DNA from: Akkermansiaceae bacterium
Lineage (GTDB): Bacteria; Verrucomicrobiota; Verrucomicrobiia; Verrucomicrobiales; Akkermansiaceae
Assembly (NCBI GenBank): GCA_018402445.1
Contig: JAGYIT010000011.1
Coordinates: 58,318 to 122,317, forward strand
Direction: 5' to 3'
Length of the DNA stretch: 64,000 nt
Shown: piece after piece, positions 17,925 to 26,897 of the stretch
Position numbering within the stretch: the first letter of the stretch is position 1
Layout of the letters: each line of letters opens with the position of its first letter
The notes under the pieces: model-generated
Told to the model about the DNA's origin: nothing
The model's database searches: none
The model's input: the letters and a program-made list of their open reading frames with translations, nothing else
Made by a program: the position numbers and the translations under genes

Positions 17925-20900
17925 ATGAATCCTGACCGCGCCACACTCAATTTCCTAAACTCCTTTCCGGAAGAAGCCCGCAGACGCGGCGACATGCTCC
18001 AGAAAGACGGAGCCGTAACCCAGATCTTCGGAAACCACCTTTTCATCCAAGGCCGCGTCGAGGACGAGTCCGGCACCCACCGCACTTCCCTCCGCCTCCA
18101 GGGCAACCGCTGGTTCGGCTCCTGCACTGCCGAGGATGAGCTCGTCTCCGGCGCCTGCCAATACGCCACGATGATGGAACGCATGCACCGCGGCGAGGAT
18201 CTTCCGGAATCGCCCAACGAGTTCGATGACACACCCGTCCTCGACATCATCGAGGAAAAGCTCGGCCGCGAGCTCGACGACAAGGAAGCCGACTACGTCA
18301 CGAAAATCGAAAAACGCTACCGCCGCTTCGTGATCGAGGGCGAACTCCACGACCACGACATGGTTCGCATCAACCCACGCTGGGACATCACCACCTACGA
18401 GCCGCTCGAGCTCTGGCCCATGCCACCCGGCGATATCCTCGAGTTCTGGAACTTCCTCGCCTACGCCTTCTACAAAAAGAAGCTCCCCTACCCCGAGTTC
18501 ATGTCCGCCATCACGGATCTCGCCTCGGTGCAGAAAAAAATGGCGGAGTGGGAACAGGAGCGAGAGGTCGCTTCCTGGTATGACCGCATCGAGCAGGTCA
18601 ACGAGCGCCCGCCGCAGGACGCGCCACTCACCGTCGCCTTTCGCCTCGTCGCCACGATCAACGAGGCGCGCATGGAAGTCCGCGAGAGCCGCCCCAACGC
18701 CCAATATATCCAGCTCCGCGAGAAATCCGACATCGAGAAATACATCTCGCTCCATCAAGAAGGCGCGCTCCTCATGGACGCCTCCTCGCAGACGCTCTGG
18801 GAACATTACCTCGCCTTCTACCGCAAGCACGGCGACACCACACTCGACTTCGATCAGGAGGAATCTTGCCGTTTCATGAACCGCGTGTTCCAGCAGCCCG
18901 CCCTCAACGGCTATCTCGTCAACCTCGACGACAAGCCCTTCCGCGTCTCTGAGGAAGCTCTCTCCTGGATCTGCGAGGACGAGGCCTACGATCCCAACTC
19001 CTTCGCCCTCCAGCTTGTTACCGCCTCCGGTGAAAATGTTTCCCACTCCGTCCGCCTCCTGCCCGGCCGCAAGGAACTCTACCAGTCCGATGAAACCGTT
19101 TTCCCCGGGCCGCCTCGATGGCTCGAGGAAACGGAAGTCATGCCCCGTTACCACATCCCCCGGAAAGTCATCGACTCCCTAGAAGGCGTGGAATTCCTCC
19201 GCAAAATCGGCGCAACCCTACCCGAATCCCTCTTCAAGCGCGTCGTCGATCTCGAGCTGAAACCGAAGATGGAAATGAAGCTCATCGCCGGCCTCACCGC
19301 CGCCGAGACCGAGCACCTCGTCGTCGATGTCACCGCCATCGAGACCAAAGGCCGCCGTACCGAGCGCCTTACCAAGGACGGCTGGGAACTCGTCGAGCAG
19401 CAGCCGGTCAAAGGCAAACAACTGCTCCGCTTCGCCCGCGAACCGCTCCACGCCGTCACGCCCATCCTCGATGAAATGTCCCTCGCCTATGACGAGAAAC
19501 TCATCTCCTTCAAATCCCGCATCACGAAACAGTTCCCCGAAAGGTTCGCCGAGTGGGTGCGCGCCATGCCTCCGGAGATCGAGCTCGACATCGACCTCCG
19601 CCTCAAATCTATCCTCAACGATCCAGTCACCGCAGCCGTCCGCTTCGAGGTCGTCGGACAGGACATCGACTGGTTCGACCTCCGCATCGTCATCGACGTC
19701 CAAGGCGCAAACCTTTCCAAAGCGCAGATCCGCCAGCTCGTCGCCGCCCGCGGCGGTTACGTCCGCATGGACGACGGCACTTGGATGCGCCTGGAAATCA
19801 AGCTCGACGCCGACCAGCGCGAGGCCGTCACCCGCCTCGGGCTCGATCCCTTCGATCTCTCCGGCGAGACCCACCGCATGCACGCCCTACAGCTCGCCGA
19901 TCCCAAGGCCGCCGAGGTCTTCGATCCGAAGGCATGGGAGCGCATCAAGAACCGCGCCAACGACATCAAGCTCGAGGTCACCCCTCCCCTTCCCGAAGGA
20001 CTCAACGCCACGCTCCGCCCTTACCAGATCGACGGATTCCATTTCCTCGCCTACCTCTCGGAAAACAACTTCGGAGGCATCCTCGCCGACGACATGGGTC
20101 TCGGCAAAACCATCCAGTCCCTCACCTACCTGCTCTGGCTTTTTGACAAGCACAAGGGAACCGGCGCGCCGCATAAACCCGCCCTCATCGTCTGCCCGAA
20201 ATCCGTGCTCGATGTCTGGTATTCCGAGGCCGAGAAATTCTGCCCGCAGCTCCGCGTCAAAATCCTGAAAAACCGCGACGATATCAACGTCACCCACATT
20301 CAGAACAACATCGATATGCTTGTCCTGAACTACGCCCAGCTCCGCGTCTGCGGCGAGGAGCTCAGCGGCATCAAATGGCTCACCACCATCCTCGACGAAG
20401 GCCAGCAGATCAAAAACCCCGACTCCAAGGCCGCCAAGTGCGCCCGCGAGCTCGACTCCCAGAACCGCCTCGTCCTCACCGGCACGCCCATCGAGAACCG
20501 CCTGCTCGACATGTGGTCGCTCATGGCCTTCGCGATGCCCGGCGTGCTCGGTTCTCGCGCCTACTTTAAGAAGCGCTTCGATAAACGGAAAGATCCTCTT
20601 TCCCAACAACGCCTCGCCTCCCGCCTCCGCCCCTTCCTACTGCGCCGCACGAAACTCCAGGTCGCCCAGGATCTCCCGCCGAGAACCGAGGAAGAAGTCT
20701 ATTCGAAAATGGAAGGCATCCAACTCGAACTCTACAAAAACGAACTCAAGCGCATCCAAAAAGCCCTGCTCGGCCTCGACTCCGATGAGGCGGTGAAGAA
20801 AAATTCCTTCGCCATCCTCCAAGGCCTCATGCGCCTCCGTCAGATCTGCTGCCACCCGGGTCTCATCGATCCGAAATACCTCAAGGAGGAATCCGCCAAG

Positions 20901-21503
20901 ATGGAATCCCTCTTCTACCTCCTCGATCAGCTCCACGAGGAAGGCCACAAGGTGCTCGTCTTCTCCCAGTTCGTTTCCATGCTCGACCTCATCAAGGCGC
21001 GCCTGGAACTCGAAGCGCGCCCCTTCCATTACCTCACAGGCCAGACAAAAGATCGCAAAGGCGAGATCGAGCGTTTCCAAACAACGAAAGACCCATCCGT
21101 CTTCATGCTCTCCCTCAAAGCCGGCGGTGCGGGACTCAACCTCACCTCCGCCTCTTACGTCATCCTCTACGATCCATGGTGGAACCCCGCCGTCGAAAAC
21201 CAGGCCATCGACCGCACCCACCGCATCGGCCAGAAGAACAAGGTCATCGCCTACCGCCTCCTCACCCGCGAAACCGTCGAGGAGAAAATCCGCATCCTTC
21301 AGCACCAGAAAACCCAGCTCGTCACCAACGTGCTTGGCGACGAAGGCTTCGCCTCCAATCTCGGCATCGACGACCTCCAGTTCATCCTAACCCACACCAT
21401 CGACGATGACGAGATGGACGAGGAGAAGGAAAAAGCCAGAGCCGCCACGAAACCCGCCAAGAAAGCCGCCCGCAAGAAGGCCGATAGCAAGGACAACCTT
21501 TGA
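17925..21503 (+). CDS. SNF2-family DNA-dependent ATPase/helicase
   Basis: The 1192-residue product has the full SNF2 motor in its C-terminal half. Motif I is ILADDMGLGKTIQS (~717-730), motif II is LDEGQQIKN (~822; DEGQ replaces the usual DEAH, as in many bacterial SNF2 proteins), motif III is VLTGTPIENR, then KVLVFSQFV, MLSLKAGGAGLNLT and motif VI DRTHRIGQ (~1095). The N-terminal ~650 residues include a short Cys-containing patch (SCTAEDELVSGACQY) that could be a degenerate SWIM zinc site, since the last ligand is Tyr rather than His. The tail is Lys/Ala-rich. Family role: ATP-driven translocation on DNA to remodel nucleoprotein or RNA polymerase complexes. The start was chosen at ATG after non-coding-like sequence. 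Confidence 0.9.
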   Translation: MNPDRATLNFLNSFPEEARRRGDMLQKDGAVTQIFGNHLFIQGRVEDESGTHRTSLRLQGNRWFGSCTAEDELVSGACQYATMMERMHRGEDLPESPNEFDDTPVLDIIEEKLGRELDDKEADYVTKIEKRYRRFVIEGELHDHDMVRINPRWDITTYEPLELWPMPPGDILEFWNFLAYAFYKKKLPYPEFMSAITDLASVQKKMAEWEQEREVASWYDRIEQVNERPPQDAPLTVAFRLVATINEARMEVRESRPNAQYIQLREKSDIEKYISLHQEGALLMDASSQTLWEHYLAFYRKHGDTTLDFDQEESCRFMNRVFQQPALNGYLVNLDDKPFRVSEEALSWICEDEAYDPNSFALQLVTASGENVSHSVRLLPGRKELYQSDETVFPGPPRWLEETEVMPRYHIPRKVIDSLEGVEFLRKIGATLPESLFKRVVDLELKPKMEMKLIAGLTAAETEHLVVDVTAIETKGRRTERLTKDGWELVEQQPVKGKQLLRFAREPLHAVTPILDEMSLAYDEKLISFKSRITKQFPERFAEWVRAMPPEIELDIDLRLKSILNDPVTAAVRFEVVGQDIDWFDLRIVIDVQGANLSKAQIRQLVAARGGYVRMDDGTWMRLEIKLDADQREAVTRLGLDPFDLSGETHRMHALQLADPKAAEVFDPKAWERIKNRANDIKLEVTPPLPEGLNATLRPYQIDGFHFLAYLSENNFGGILADDMGLGKTIQSLTYLLWLFDKHKGTGAPHKPALIVCPKSVLDVWYSEAEKFCPQLRVKILKNRDDINVTHIQNNIDMLVLNYAQLRVCGEELSGIKWLTTILDEGQQIKNPDSKAAKCARELDSQNRLVLTGTPIENRLLDMWSLMAFAMPGVLGSRAYFKKRFDKRKDPLSQQRLASRLRPFLLRRTKLQVAQDLPPRTEEEVYSKMEGIQLELYKNELKRIQKALLGLDSDEAVKKNSFAILQGLMRLRQICCHPGLIDPKYLKEESAKMESLFYLLDQLHEEGHKVLVFSQFVSMLDLIKARLELEARPFHYLTGQTKDRKGEIERFQTTKDPSVFMLSLKAGGAGLNLTSASYVILYDPWWNPAVENQAIDRTHRIGQKNKVIAYRLLTRETVEEKIRILQHQKTQLVTNVLGDEGFASNLGIDDLQFILTHTIDDDEMDEEKEKARAATKPAKKAARKKADSKDNL

Positions 21504-21533
21504 GTTGAGCCGCCCCACCGGAAGGCTCAACTC
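21502..21533 (+). terminator. Perfect 10-bp stem overlapping the SNF2 stop codon
   Basis: GAGTTGAGCC and GGCTCAACTC form a perfect 10-bp inverted repeat around a 12-nt loop. The left arm begins inside the stop codon. There is no T-run, so it is either a rho-assisted terminator or a mRNA 3'-end stabiliser. Confidence 0.5.
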
Positions 21534-21564
21534 CATGAGAAGCAGAAAGAGCCGCGGCTCATGC

Positions 21565-21735
21565 CTGCCGGTGTGAACGTTCAGGGCTCACAAGGCGGGA
21601 TAAACCCATAGCCAAAAGTGGCCTTGCGGTCATCTCCGGGGTGAATGGTTGCTTTCAGGCAAGCGAACCATCCCAACGCCTTAGCAGGCGGATGAGGTGG
21701 TGCCTAGTGCAATAATCCCTGTTGCATACACTTGG
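21565..21735. ncRNA. Candidate structured RNA (rod-like, 6S-like shape)
   Basis: This segment of the SNF2/tRNA-Phe gap folds by eye into nested stems: GTGT (21571)/ACAC (21728), CAGGG (21582)/CCCTG (21717), TCATCtCCG/CGGATGA, and an apical stem ATGGTTGCTT / AAGCgAACCAT at 21645-21671 with a 6-nt loop. Between the stems is a large internal loop that holds a small GCCA/TGGC hairpin. A long rod with a central bubble is the overall shape of 6S RNA, but no sequence signature was recognised, the strand is undetermined and no promoter was identified. No protein is evident here. Confidence 0.22.
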
Positions 21736-21782
21736 AAAACTCAACTCACGCGAGAGAGTCCAATCAATAAAAAACGGGAAAA

Positions 21783-21858
21783 TGGTGGCCCGACCCGGAT
21801 TCGAACCAGGGACACGCGGATTTTCAATCCGCTGCTCTACCAACTGAGCTATCGGGCC
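21783..21858 (-). tRNA. tRNA-Phe (anticodon GAA)
   Basis: The minus strand reads GGCCCGATAGCTCAG... with acceptor stem GGCCCGA/TCGGGCC, D-loop AGCTCAGTTGGTAGAGC, anticodon loop TTGAAAA (GAA), T-arm with GGTTCGAATCC, and an encoded 3' CCA (21783-21785). Length is 76 nt including CCA. Weak -35/-10-like sequence (TTGTCA, 17-nt spacing, CTTACT) lies upstream at about 21885-21915. Confidence 0.97.
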
Positions 21859-22042
21859 TCACAGCGCCCTTTCGGGCGGGCAACGAGTAAGTCCCCCGGC
21901 TCCGCCTTTGACAACCCAAAAATCCATCGAAACCCCATTTTCTCTCCCTCCCTCCCATCTTCAGCGTCCGAAGCCATGTGACAACCCCGTCACCCAGCGT
22001 CACTCCCCGTTACGCGCTTTCCCACCTAAGAGCAGATATCAC

Positions 22043-23767
22043 ATGGAGCTTTTCCTTATCGACGCCATCGGCCCGTTCTTCAGGGACTACGGGAAACGCC
22101 GGATCAACTGGTCAAAAATCCCTTTCACCCACCTGAAAACCTCCGGCCAGGACGCAGAGGAGCAATGGGCGGAGATCGAGGCGGACATGCGGGCCTTCGC
22201 GGCGGAGGTCTCGGAGATGGGTTACAACGCCGTCACGCTGGACGACCTCGCCCACCTCGCCGCGCACCCCATGCACGAGCCGGAAATCGCGGCGGACATC
22301 GCGCTGTTCAGGAGGCGTTTCGCGCGCCTCTTCGACATGCTCACCGAGGAGTTCGGCCTGAGCGTTTACCTCACCTCCGACATCCTCCCGCTCACCCCGG
22401 CGCTCAACGCCGCCTTCGGTAAAGATACCGCAAAACTTGAAGCCTATTACCTCTCGCTGGTCGAGGGCATACTCGACGATTTCCCCCAGCTCTCCGGCCT
22501 CATCCTCCGCATCGGAGAGAGCGACGGCAACGATGTCACAGACCCGATCCGCACCCGCCTCCATCTGCGCAATCCGAGGGAGACCAACCGACTTTTACGA
22601 AAACTCATGCCTGCCTTCGACTCGCGAGGGAAAACGATGATCCTGCGGACCTGGACGGTGGGCGCGCACCGCATCGGCGATCTCATCTGGCACCGCGGCA
22701 CGCTGGCGGAAACGCTGGAGGGTATGGACTCGCCGAATTTCATCGTCTCCATGAAGCATGGCGAGAGCGATTTCTTCCGCCACCTGCCGCTGAACAAGGC
22801 CTTCTTCCGGGTGAAGCAGCGCAAGATCATCGAGCTCCAGGCGCGGCGCGAATACGAGGGCGCGGGCGAATACCCGTCTTACATCGGGAGCGCGTGCGAG
22901 GCCTTCGCGCGGGAGTTGGAGACGGCGGAAAACATGGCGGGCATTTCCGTGTGGTGCCAGACGGGCGGCTGGCACCGCTTCCGGCGGCTTGCCTTCCTGC
23001 CGGGAAACAAACATCCGGACACATGGATCCGCTTGAACGCCGCCGCCGCGATCCACATTTTCCGATACCGGAAAAGCGTCGAGCAATCCGTGACGAAAAC
23101 GGTCGGTGAGGAGCGCGCGCCCGCCACCCTCCAGCTCCTGCGCCACGCCGACACCCTAATCCTCCAGCTACTCTACATCGAGGACTTCGCCCGCCAGAAA
23201 CTCTTCTTCCGCCGCGTCCGCATCCCGCCGCTGCTCAACGTTTATTGGGACTGCCTATTCATCAACCACGCCGTCTCCAAGACCCTCCGCCACTTCGTGC
23301 CCGATCCCGAGCGCGCGCTGCGCTCCGGCGAGGGCGCGGCCACCCTTTTCCCAGAAATGATCCGCCTCGCGCGGGAGGCGGAGCTGCCTGTGGCGGACAT
23401 CGAGCACATGCGGGATTTCTTCGCGATGCTGCTGCTCGCGCGGCGCTATTACTTCCTGCCCTTCGATGAGGAGCTGGCAGAGCGGATCCGATCCGCGAAA
23501 AAGGAATACAAGAAGCGCTACCCCGCCACTGTCCGCGAGCGTTACCGGATCAAGGTCTCCTTCGAGCCGTTCAAGGTGAAGCGCCACACCCTCTCCTGGG
23601 CAGCTTCCCTAATGCTGCGGAAAAAACGCGGCTACCGAGTCATCGACCACCTCTTCACCCTCCACCTCATCGGCTACCTCTTCCGCCTCTTCAAGCCGCG
23701 CGACCCCAAAGCCATGCCCAAGTTCCTGCGGAAATCCGCGATGGGGATCGACTCGCTGTTCCGGTGA
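22043..23767 (+). CDS. Hypothetical protein, possible TIM-barrel glycoside-hydrolase-like
   Basis: The 574-residue product has no signal peptide. The first ~330 residues alternate strands and helices like a beta/alpha barrel: MGYNAVTLDDLAHLAAHP, FGLSVYLTSDILPLTP, LSGLILRIGESDGND, KTMILRTWTVGAHRIGDL, PNFIVSMKHGESDFFRHLPL and AGISVWCQTGGWHRF. Spacing and the acidic and aromatic residues at strand ends recall GH67/GH20-type barrels, but no family signature was identified. The C-terminal ~240 residues are helical and very basic (RSAKKEYKKRYPATVRERYR). The start is the first ATG giving a sensible N-terminus. It follows tRNA-Phe and is transcribed away from it. Function unknown. Confidence 0.6.
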   Translation: MELFLIDAIGPFFRDYGKRRINWSKIPFTHLKTSGQDAEEQWAEIEADMRAFAAEVSEMGYNAVTLDDLAHLAAHPMHEPEIAADIALFRRRFARLFDMLTEEFGLSVYLTSDILPLTPALNAAFGKDTAKLEAYYLSLVEGILDDFPQLSGLILRIGESDGNDVTDPIRTRLHLRNPRETNRLLRKLMPAFDSRGKTMILRTWTVGAHRIGDLIWHRGTLAETLEGMDSPNFIVSMKHGESDFFRHLPLNKAFFRVKQRKIIELQARREYEGAGEYPSYIGSACEAFARELETAENMAGISVWCQTGGWHRFRRLAFLPGNKHPDTWIRLNAAAAIHIFRYRKSVEQSVTKTVGEERAPATLQLLRHADTLILQLLYIEDFARQKLFFRRVRIPPLLNVYWDCLFINHAVSKTLRHFVPDPERALRSGEGAATLFPEMIRLAREAELPVADIEHMRDFFAMLLLARRYYFLPFDEELAERIRSAKKEYKKRYPATVRERYRIKVSFEPFKVKRHTLSWAASLMLRKKRGYRVIDHLFTLHLIGYLFRLFKPRDPKAMPKFLRKSAMGIDSLFR

Positions 23768-23807
23768 AATCGTTTCCATTCCGCGCCATCCGCGTTAGGT
23801 ATCCCGC

Positions 23808-25074
23808 GTGAGGGTAAATGGAACGTTATGGATGGCGGTCGCTCTGACCTTGCCGCTGCAGGCCGCGCCCTTCCGTCTGCTCGCCATCGGGGACTCGCTG
23901 ACGGAGGAATACCGTTTCGAGGCGCCCTTCTCTGCGCCGGACAGCGACTCATTAGTCGCGAACGCGCGGAATTGGGTCGAGCTACTCCACGCCCACCGCC
24001 CGCACGGCTTCACGATGGGGAGCTATCAGTCCACGCTGGGCAGTTACGCCGATTTCCGCAATGCCGGTTATGAATACAACTACGGCATCCCCGGCTTCAA
24101 GGCGCAGCGCTGGGACGAAGCTGCTTTACTCGGCATACCTTCTGAGTCTGACTCGGACGCGTTTCATATCACGCGGAGTGGAACTGAGAAGCGATCTCTC
24201 CGCCGTGGACGCCGTGCTCATTTTCGTGGGTGGAAACGACCTGAGCCTCGCCAATAGCGATGCGCAGCATGACATGATCCGGGAGCACATCGTCCGCATT
24301 CACGCCTACGTCCGCACCAACGCCCCGGCGGGTATACCCATCATCGTCGCCACCGTCCCGGACATCGGCGCGACTCCGGCGGAGAAACTTTCCGATCCCG
24401 CCCAAGCCGCTTTGGCGAGGCAACGGGTGGCCACGCTCAACGCGAATATCGCCGCGCTGGCCTCGCTGCCGGACACCCACATCGCCCGCATCGACGCGAT
24501 CACCGACCGCATCTTCGACCAGCAGCCCTTCCACCTCAACGGCACCCTGTTCGCCTTTCTGCCCGACCCCGAAAATCCCCCGCTGCATCTCTTCTGCAAG
24601 GACGGCTTCCACGCCGGCACCGCCACGCAGGCGCTCATCGCCAACGAGATCCTCAAGGCCATCAACACCATCGCGGAAACTCCCATCCCGCTTTTCACGA
24701 ACCGGGAAATTCTAGCCGACATCCTCGGCCAAAACCCCGACCAGCCCTACCTAGACTGGGCGGGCAATGCCGGAGCCATGACCGCCAATCCCGACAACGA
24801 CGCCCTCCCCAATCTCATCGAGTTCCTCCTCGGCACCGACCCGCGCCAACCCGACCCGGGATTCCTCTTCTTGCCCGACGGCACCGTTTCCTACATACCC
24901 TCCGCCACGGCACTCCGTTTCGCTGATCTCGACATCCTCCAATCCACCACCCTCGAAGACGATTGGATCCCCGTCCCCGCGCAAAATATTCAAGCACTCC
25001 CCGATGGCAGCGTGAATGTCATTCCCACCGCCCCGAAACTCTTCTACCAATTCCGCGCCACCCCCAAACCGTAG
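23808..25074 (+). pseudogene. Frameshifted secreted SGNH/GDSL hydrolase
   Basis: Two reading frames together encode one SGNH hydrolase. The first frame gives a signal peptide and block I (LLAIGDSLTEEY), ending ...GFKAQRWDE. The second supplies LLYSAYLLSLTRTRFISRGV, block III (VGGNDLS) and block V (KDGFHAGT), then a C-terminal domain with DPRQPDP and an FYQFRATPKP ending. Removing one G near 24119-24121 restores D-E-L-L-Y-S and a continuous protein of about 420 residues with all catalytic blocks (Ser in GDSL, Asp/His in DGFH). It is therefore either a sequencing error or a recent +1 frameshift. Family role: lipase/esterase or carbohydrate esterase. The C-terminal module resembles those of the two glycoside hydrolases at the window start. 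Confidence 0.8.
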
Positions 25075-25076
25075 CG

Positions 25077-25304
25077 ATGCACCCCGACCTCCAGACACTC
25101 CTACTCCGCCGCGTGGAAATCATCGCCGACCACCCTTTCCGCGAGCGCGACCCCGCCGCCCATCTCACCGCTTTGAAGGAAGTTTCCGAAGCCATCCAGT
25201 CCTACGTCGAAACGCACCGACAAGAGTTCGACCCCAAGCTCCGCCACTACCTCACCCAATCCTCCTACCAGAAAGCCCTCGAGCATCTGGCTCAACCCAT
25301 GTGA
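25077..25304 (+). CDS. Small hypothetical protein
   Basis: A 75-residue helical soluble protein (MHPDLQTLLLRRVEIIADHP...KLRHYLTQSSYQKALEHLAQ) begins 2 nt after the SGNH stop and ends 46 nt before recF. The charged, helical composition and tight packing between two genes suggest a real gene. No domain was recognised. Confidence 0.6.
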   Translation: MHPDLQTLLLRRVEIIADHPFRERDPAAHLTALKEVSEAIQSYVETHRQEFDPKLRHYLTQSSYQKALEHLAQPM

Positions 25305-25320
25305 AGCGCGAAGCCTCTTC

Positions 25321-25352
25321 CTTGAAGTTTGAAAGTTAAACGTTGAAAGTTT
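25321..25352. repeat. Short AT-rich GAAAGTT direct repeats upstream of recF
   Basis: The motif TTGAAAGTT recurs as cTTGAAGTTtGAAAGTTaaa and cgTTGAAAGTTT just before the recF start. It differs from the GC-rich coding surroundings and resembles the low-complexity intergenic repeats seen elsewhere in the window. Confidence 0.4.
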
Positions 25353-26412
25353 GATCCAGCATCTCCGCCTCCAGAACTTCCGCTGCTTCAGCTCACTTGA
25401 GCTCGACGCGCCGGAGGAGGGCGTGATTCTCATTGGTGAAAACGCGCGTGGCAAAACCTCCATCCTTGAGGCCATCTGCACTCTCGTGCGCCTGCAATCG
25501 CCGCGCTGCTCCGGCTTCCACACCCTCACCAAGCTCTCCACCCCCGGCTTCGGCATCGCCGGCGATCCATGGGGGCAGGAACGGAAAATCAAGAATACCC
25601 CCGGCGGCCTGCGGCTGTTCGCGGATGGCGAATCGCGCGCCTCCCGCACGGCTTACCTCGCCGATGGCGGCCTCATCGTCTGGATGGGCAACGAGGATCT
25701 CTCTCTTGTCCGCGGCCCCGGCGAGGGGCGGCGGCACTTCCTCGATTTCCTCGGGGCTCAGCTAGACCCCGCCTACCGCACCGCCTACACCCGCTACCGC
25801 CGGGCTCTCCGCGCCAAGAACCTCCTCCTCAAGGAACCCCGCCTCTACCTCCCTGAACTGATCGCCTACGAGGACATCCTCATCGAGCACGGCACCTTCC
25901 TCACCGAAAGCCGCGCCCGCCTCGTCGCAGACCTATCTCCCCTCGCCGCCGCCGCGCAGACGGATATTTCCGGGAAAAACGAAGCCCTCACCCTCACCTA
26001 CCTTCCCGCCTCCGGCCCCTGCATGAAGGACTCCATCCTCCAGGCCCGCCAGCGCGAGACGGCCACCCGCCAGGCCGTCGTCGGCCCGCACCGCGATGAT
26101 GTCTCCATCCGCCTCCACGGCATGATGGCCTCCGACTACGCCAGCGAGGGCCAGCAACGCACCATCGCCCTCGCCCTCAAGCTCGCCCAAGGCGACCTCC
26201 TCCACACCCGCCGCGGCAAAACCCCCATCTATCTCCTTGACGATATTTTTGGCGAGCTCGACCCAACCCGCCGCAACGCCCTCCTCCGCCACCTGCCCTC
26301 CCACGCCCAGAAATTCATCACCACCACCCACCTCGGCTGGCGCGACTCTTCCACGGAAGCCAACCTCCTCACCGTTCTCCGCGTCGCGGAAAACTCGGTG
26401 GAGAAGCTCTAG
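25351..26412 (+). CDS. recF: DNA replication and repair protein RecF
   Basis: The 353-residue product is close to the usual ~360. Walker A is LIGENARGKTSILEA (~27-40), the ABC-type signature is YASEGQQRTIALALKLAQGD (~261-280), and Walker B is PIYLLDDIFGELDP (~292-305). The N-terminal IQHLRLQNFRCFSSLELD strand is typical of RecF. Family role: loads RecA at ssDNA gaps with RecO and RecR. The start is TTG at 25351; no ATG fits the N-terminus. It is not next to dnaA/dnaN here, unlike in many bacteria. Confidence 0.93.
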   Translation: MIQHLRLQNFRCFSSLELDAPEEGVILIGENARGKTSILEAICTLVRLQSPRCSGFHTLTKLSTPGFGIAGDPWGQERKIKNTPGGLRLFADGESRASRTAYLADGGLIVWMGNEDLSLVRGPGEGRRHFLDFLGAQLDPAYRTAYTRYRRALRAKNLLLKEPRLYLPELIAYEDILIEHGTFLTESRARLVADLSPLAAAAQTDISGKNEALTLTYLPASGPCMKDSILQARQRETATRQAVVGPHRDDVSIRLHGMMASDYASEGQQRTIALALKLAQGDLLHTRRGKTPIYLLDDIFGELDPTRRNALLRHLPSHAQKFITTTHLGWRDSSTEANLLTVLRVAENSVEKL

Positions 26413-26438
26413 GCACTGAGGGAGTTGTCATTCGCGGA

Positions 26439-26849
26439 TCACACGTGCCCCGCATCGTTCGCGGCGAGAATCGACTTCCACGGCTCCATGTGATCGACGG
26501 CGACGTGGATCTCGCCCTCCGAGGAGCAGGGGGTGATAACCGCGATGAATTTGAGATCCCTGTCGCTGCGGTTGAAAGTCGCGTGGACAGCACTTGCCGG
26601 AATGTAAGCGGAGGAACCCGGACCTAGGGTTTGTTTCTCGGTTTCCACCCACTGCTCGGCCTCGCCCTCGATGATGTAGATAACCTCCTCCTTGTTCGGA
26701 TGGGTGTGGAAGGCGTGGCCACCGCCCGGCGGGATGGTGCAGTGGACGAAGATGAGATCGTCGGTGGGCGTGAGGCCGGGCTTCGAGTGCCAGATGTGGT
26801 GGCGCCCGTCTATCGTTTCGCGGGGTGCGTTTTCTGCGTCGGTAAACAT
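26439..26849 (-). CDS. Cupin domain protein
   Basis: The 136-residue single-cupin protein has motif 1 (PGGGHAFHTHPNKEEVIYII) with two His and Glu as metal ligands, and motif 2 (GPGSSAYIPASAVHATFNRS) with the later His. No signal peptide. Substrate unknown; single cupins include dioxygenases, isomerases and binding proteins. It is downstream of the ThuA fusion gene on the same strand and convergent with recF. Confidence 0.8.
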   Translation of the reverse strand: MFTDAENAPRETIDGRHHIWHSKPGLTPTDDLIFVHCTIPPGGGHAFHTHPNKEEVIYIIEGEAEQWVETEKQTLGPGSSAYIPASAVHATFNRSDRDLKFIAVITPCSSEGEIHVAVDHMEPWKSILAANDAGHV

Positions 26850-26854
26850 GGGGG

Positions 26855-26897
26855 ACAGGGTCAGGGGTCAGGGGTTAGGAGTTAGGAGTTAGGAGTT
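26855..26897. repeat. Heptamer low-complexity repeat (CAGGGGT / TAGGAGT)
   Basis: About six near-identical 7-nt units grade from CAGGGGT-type into TAGGAGT-type (GTTAGGAGTTAGGAGTTAGG). The array occupies the gap between the ThuA fusion gene and the cupin gene and runs into the 3' end of the former. Confidence 0.6.
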
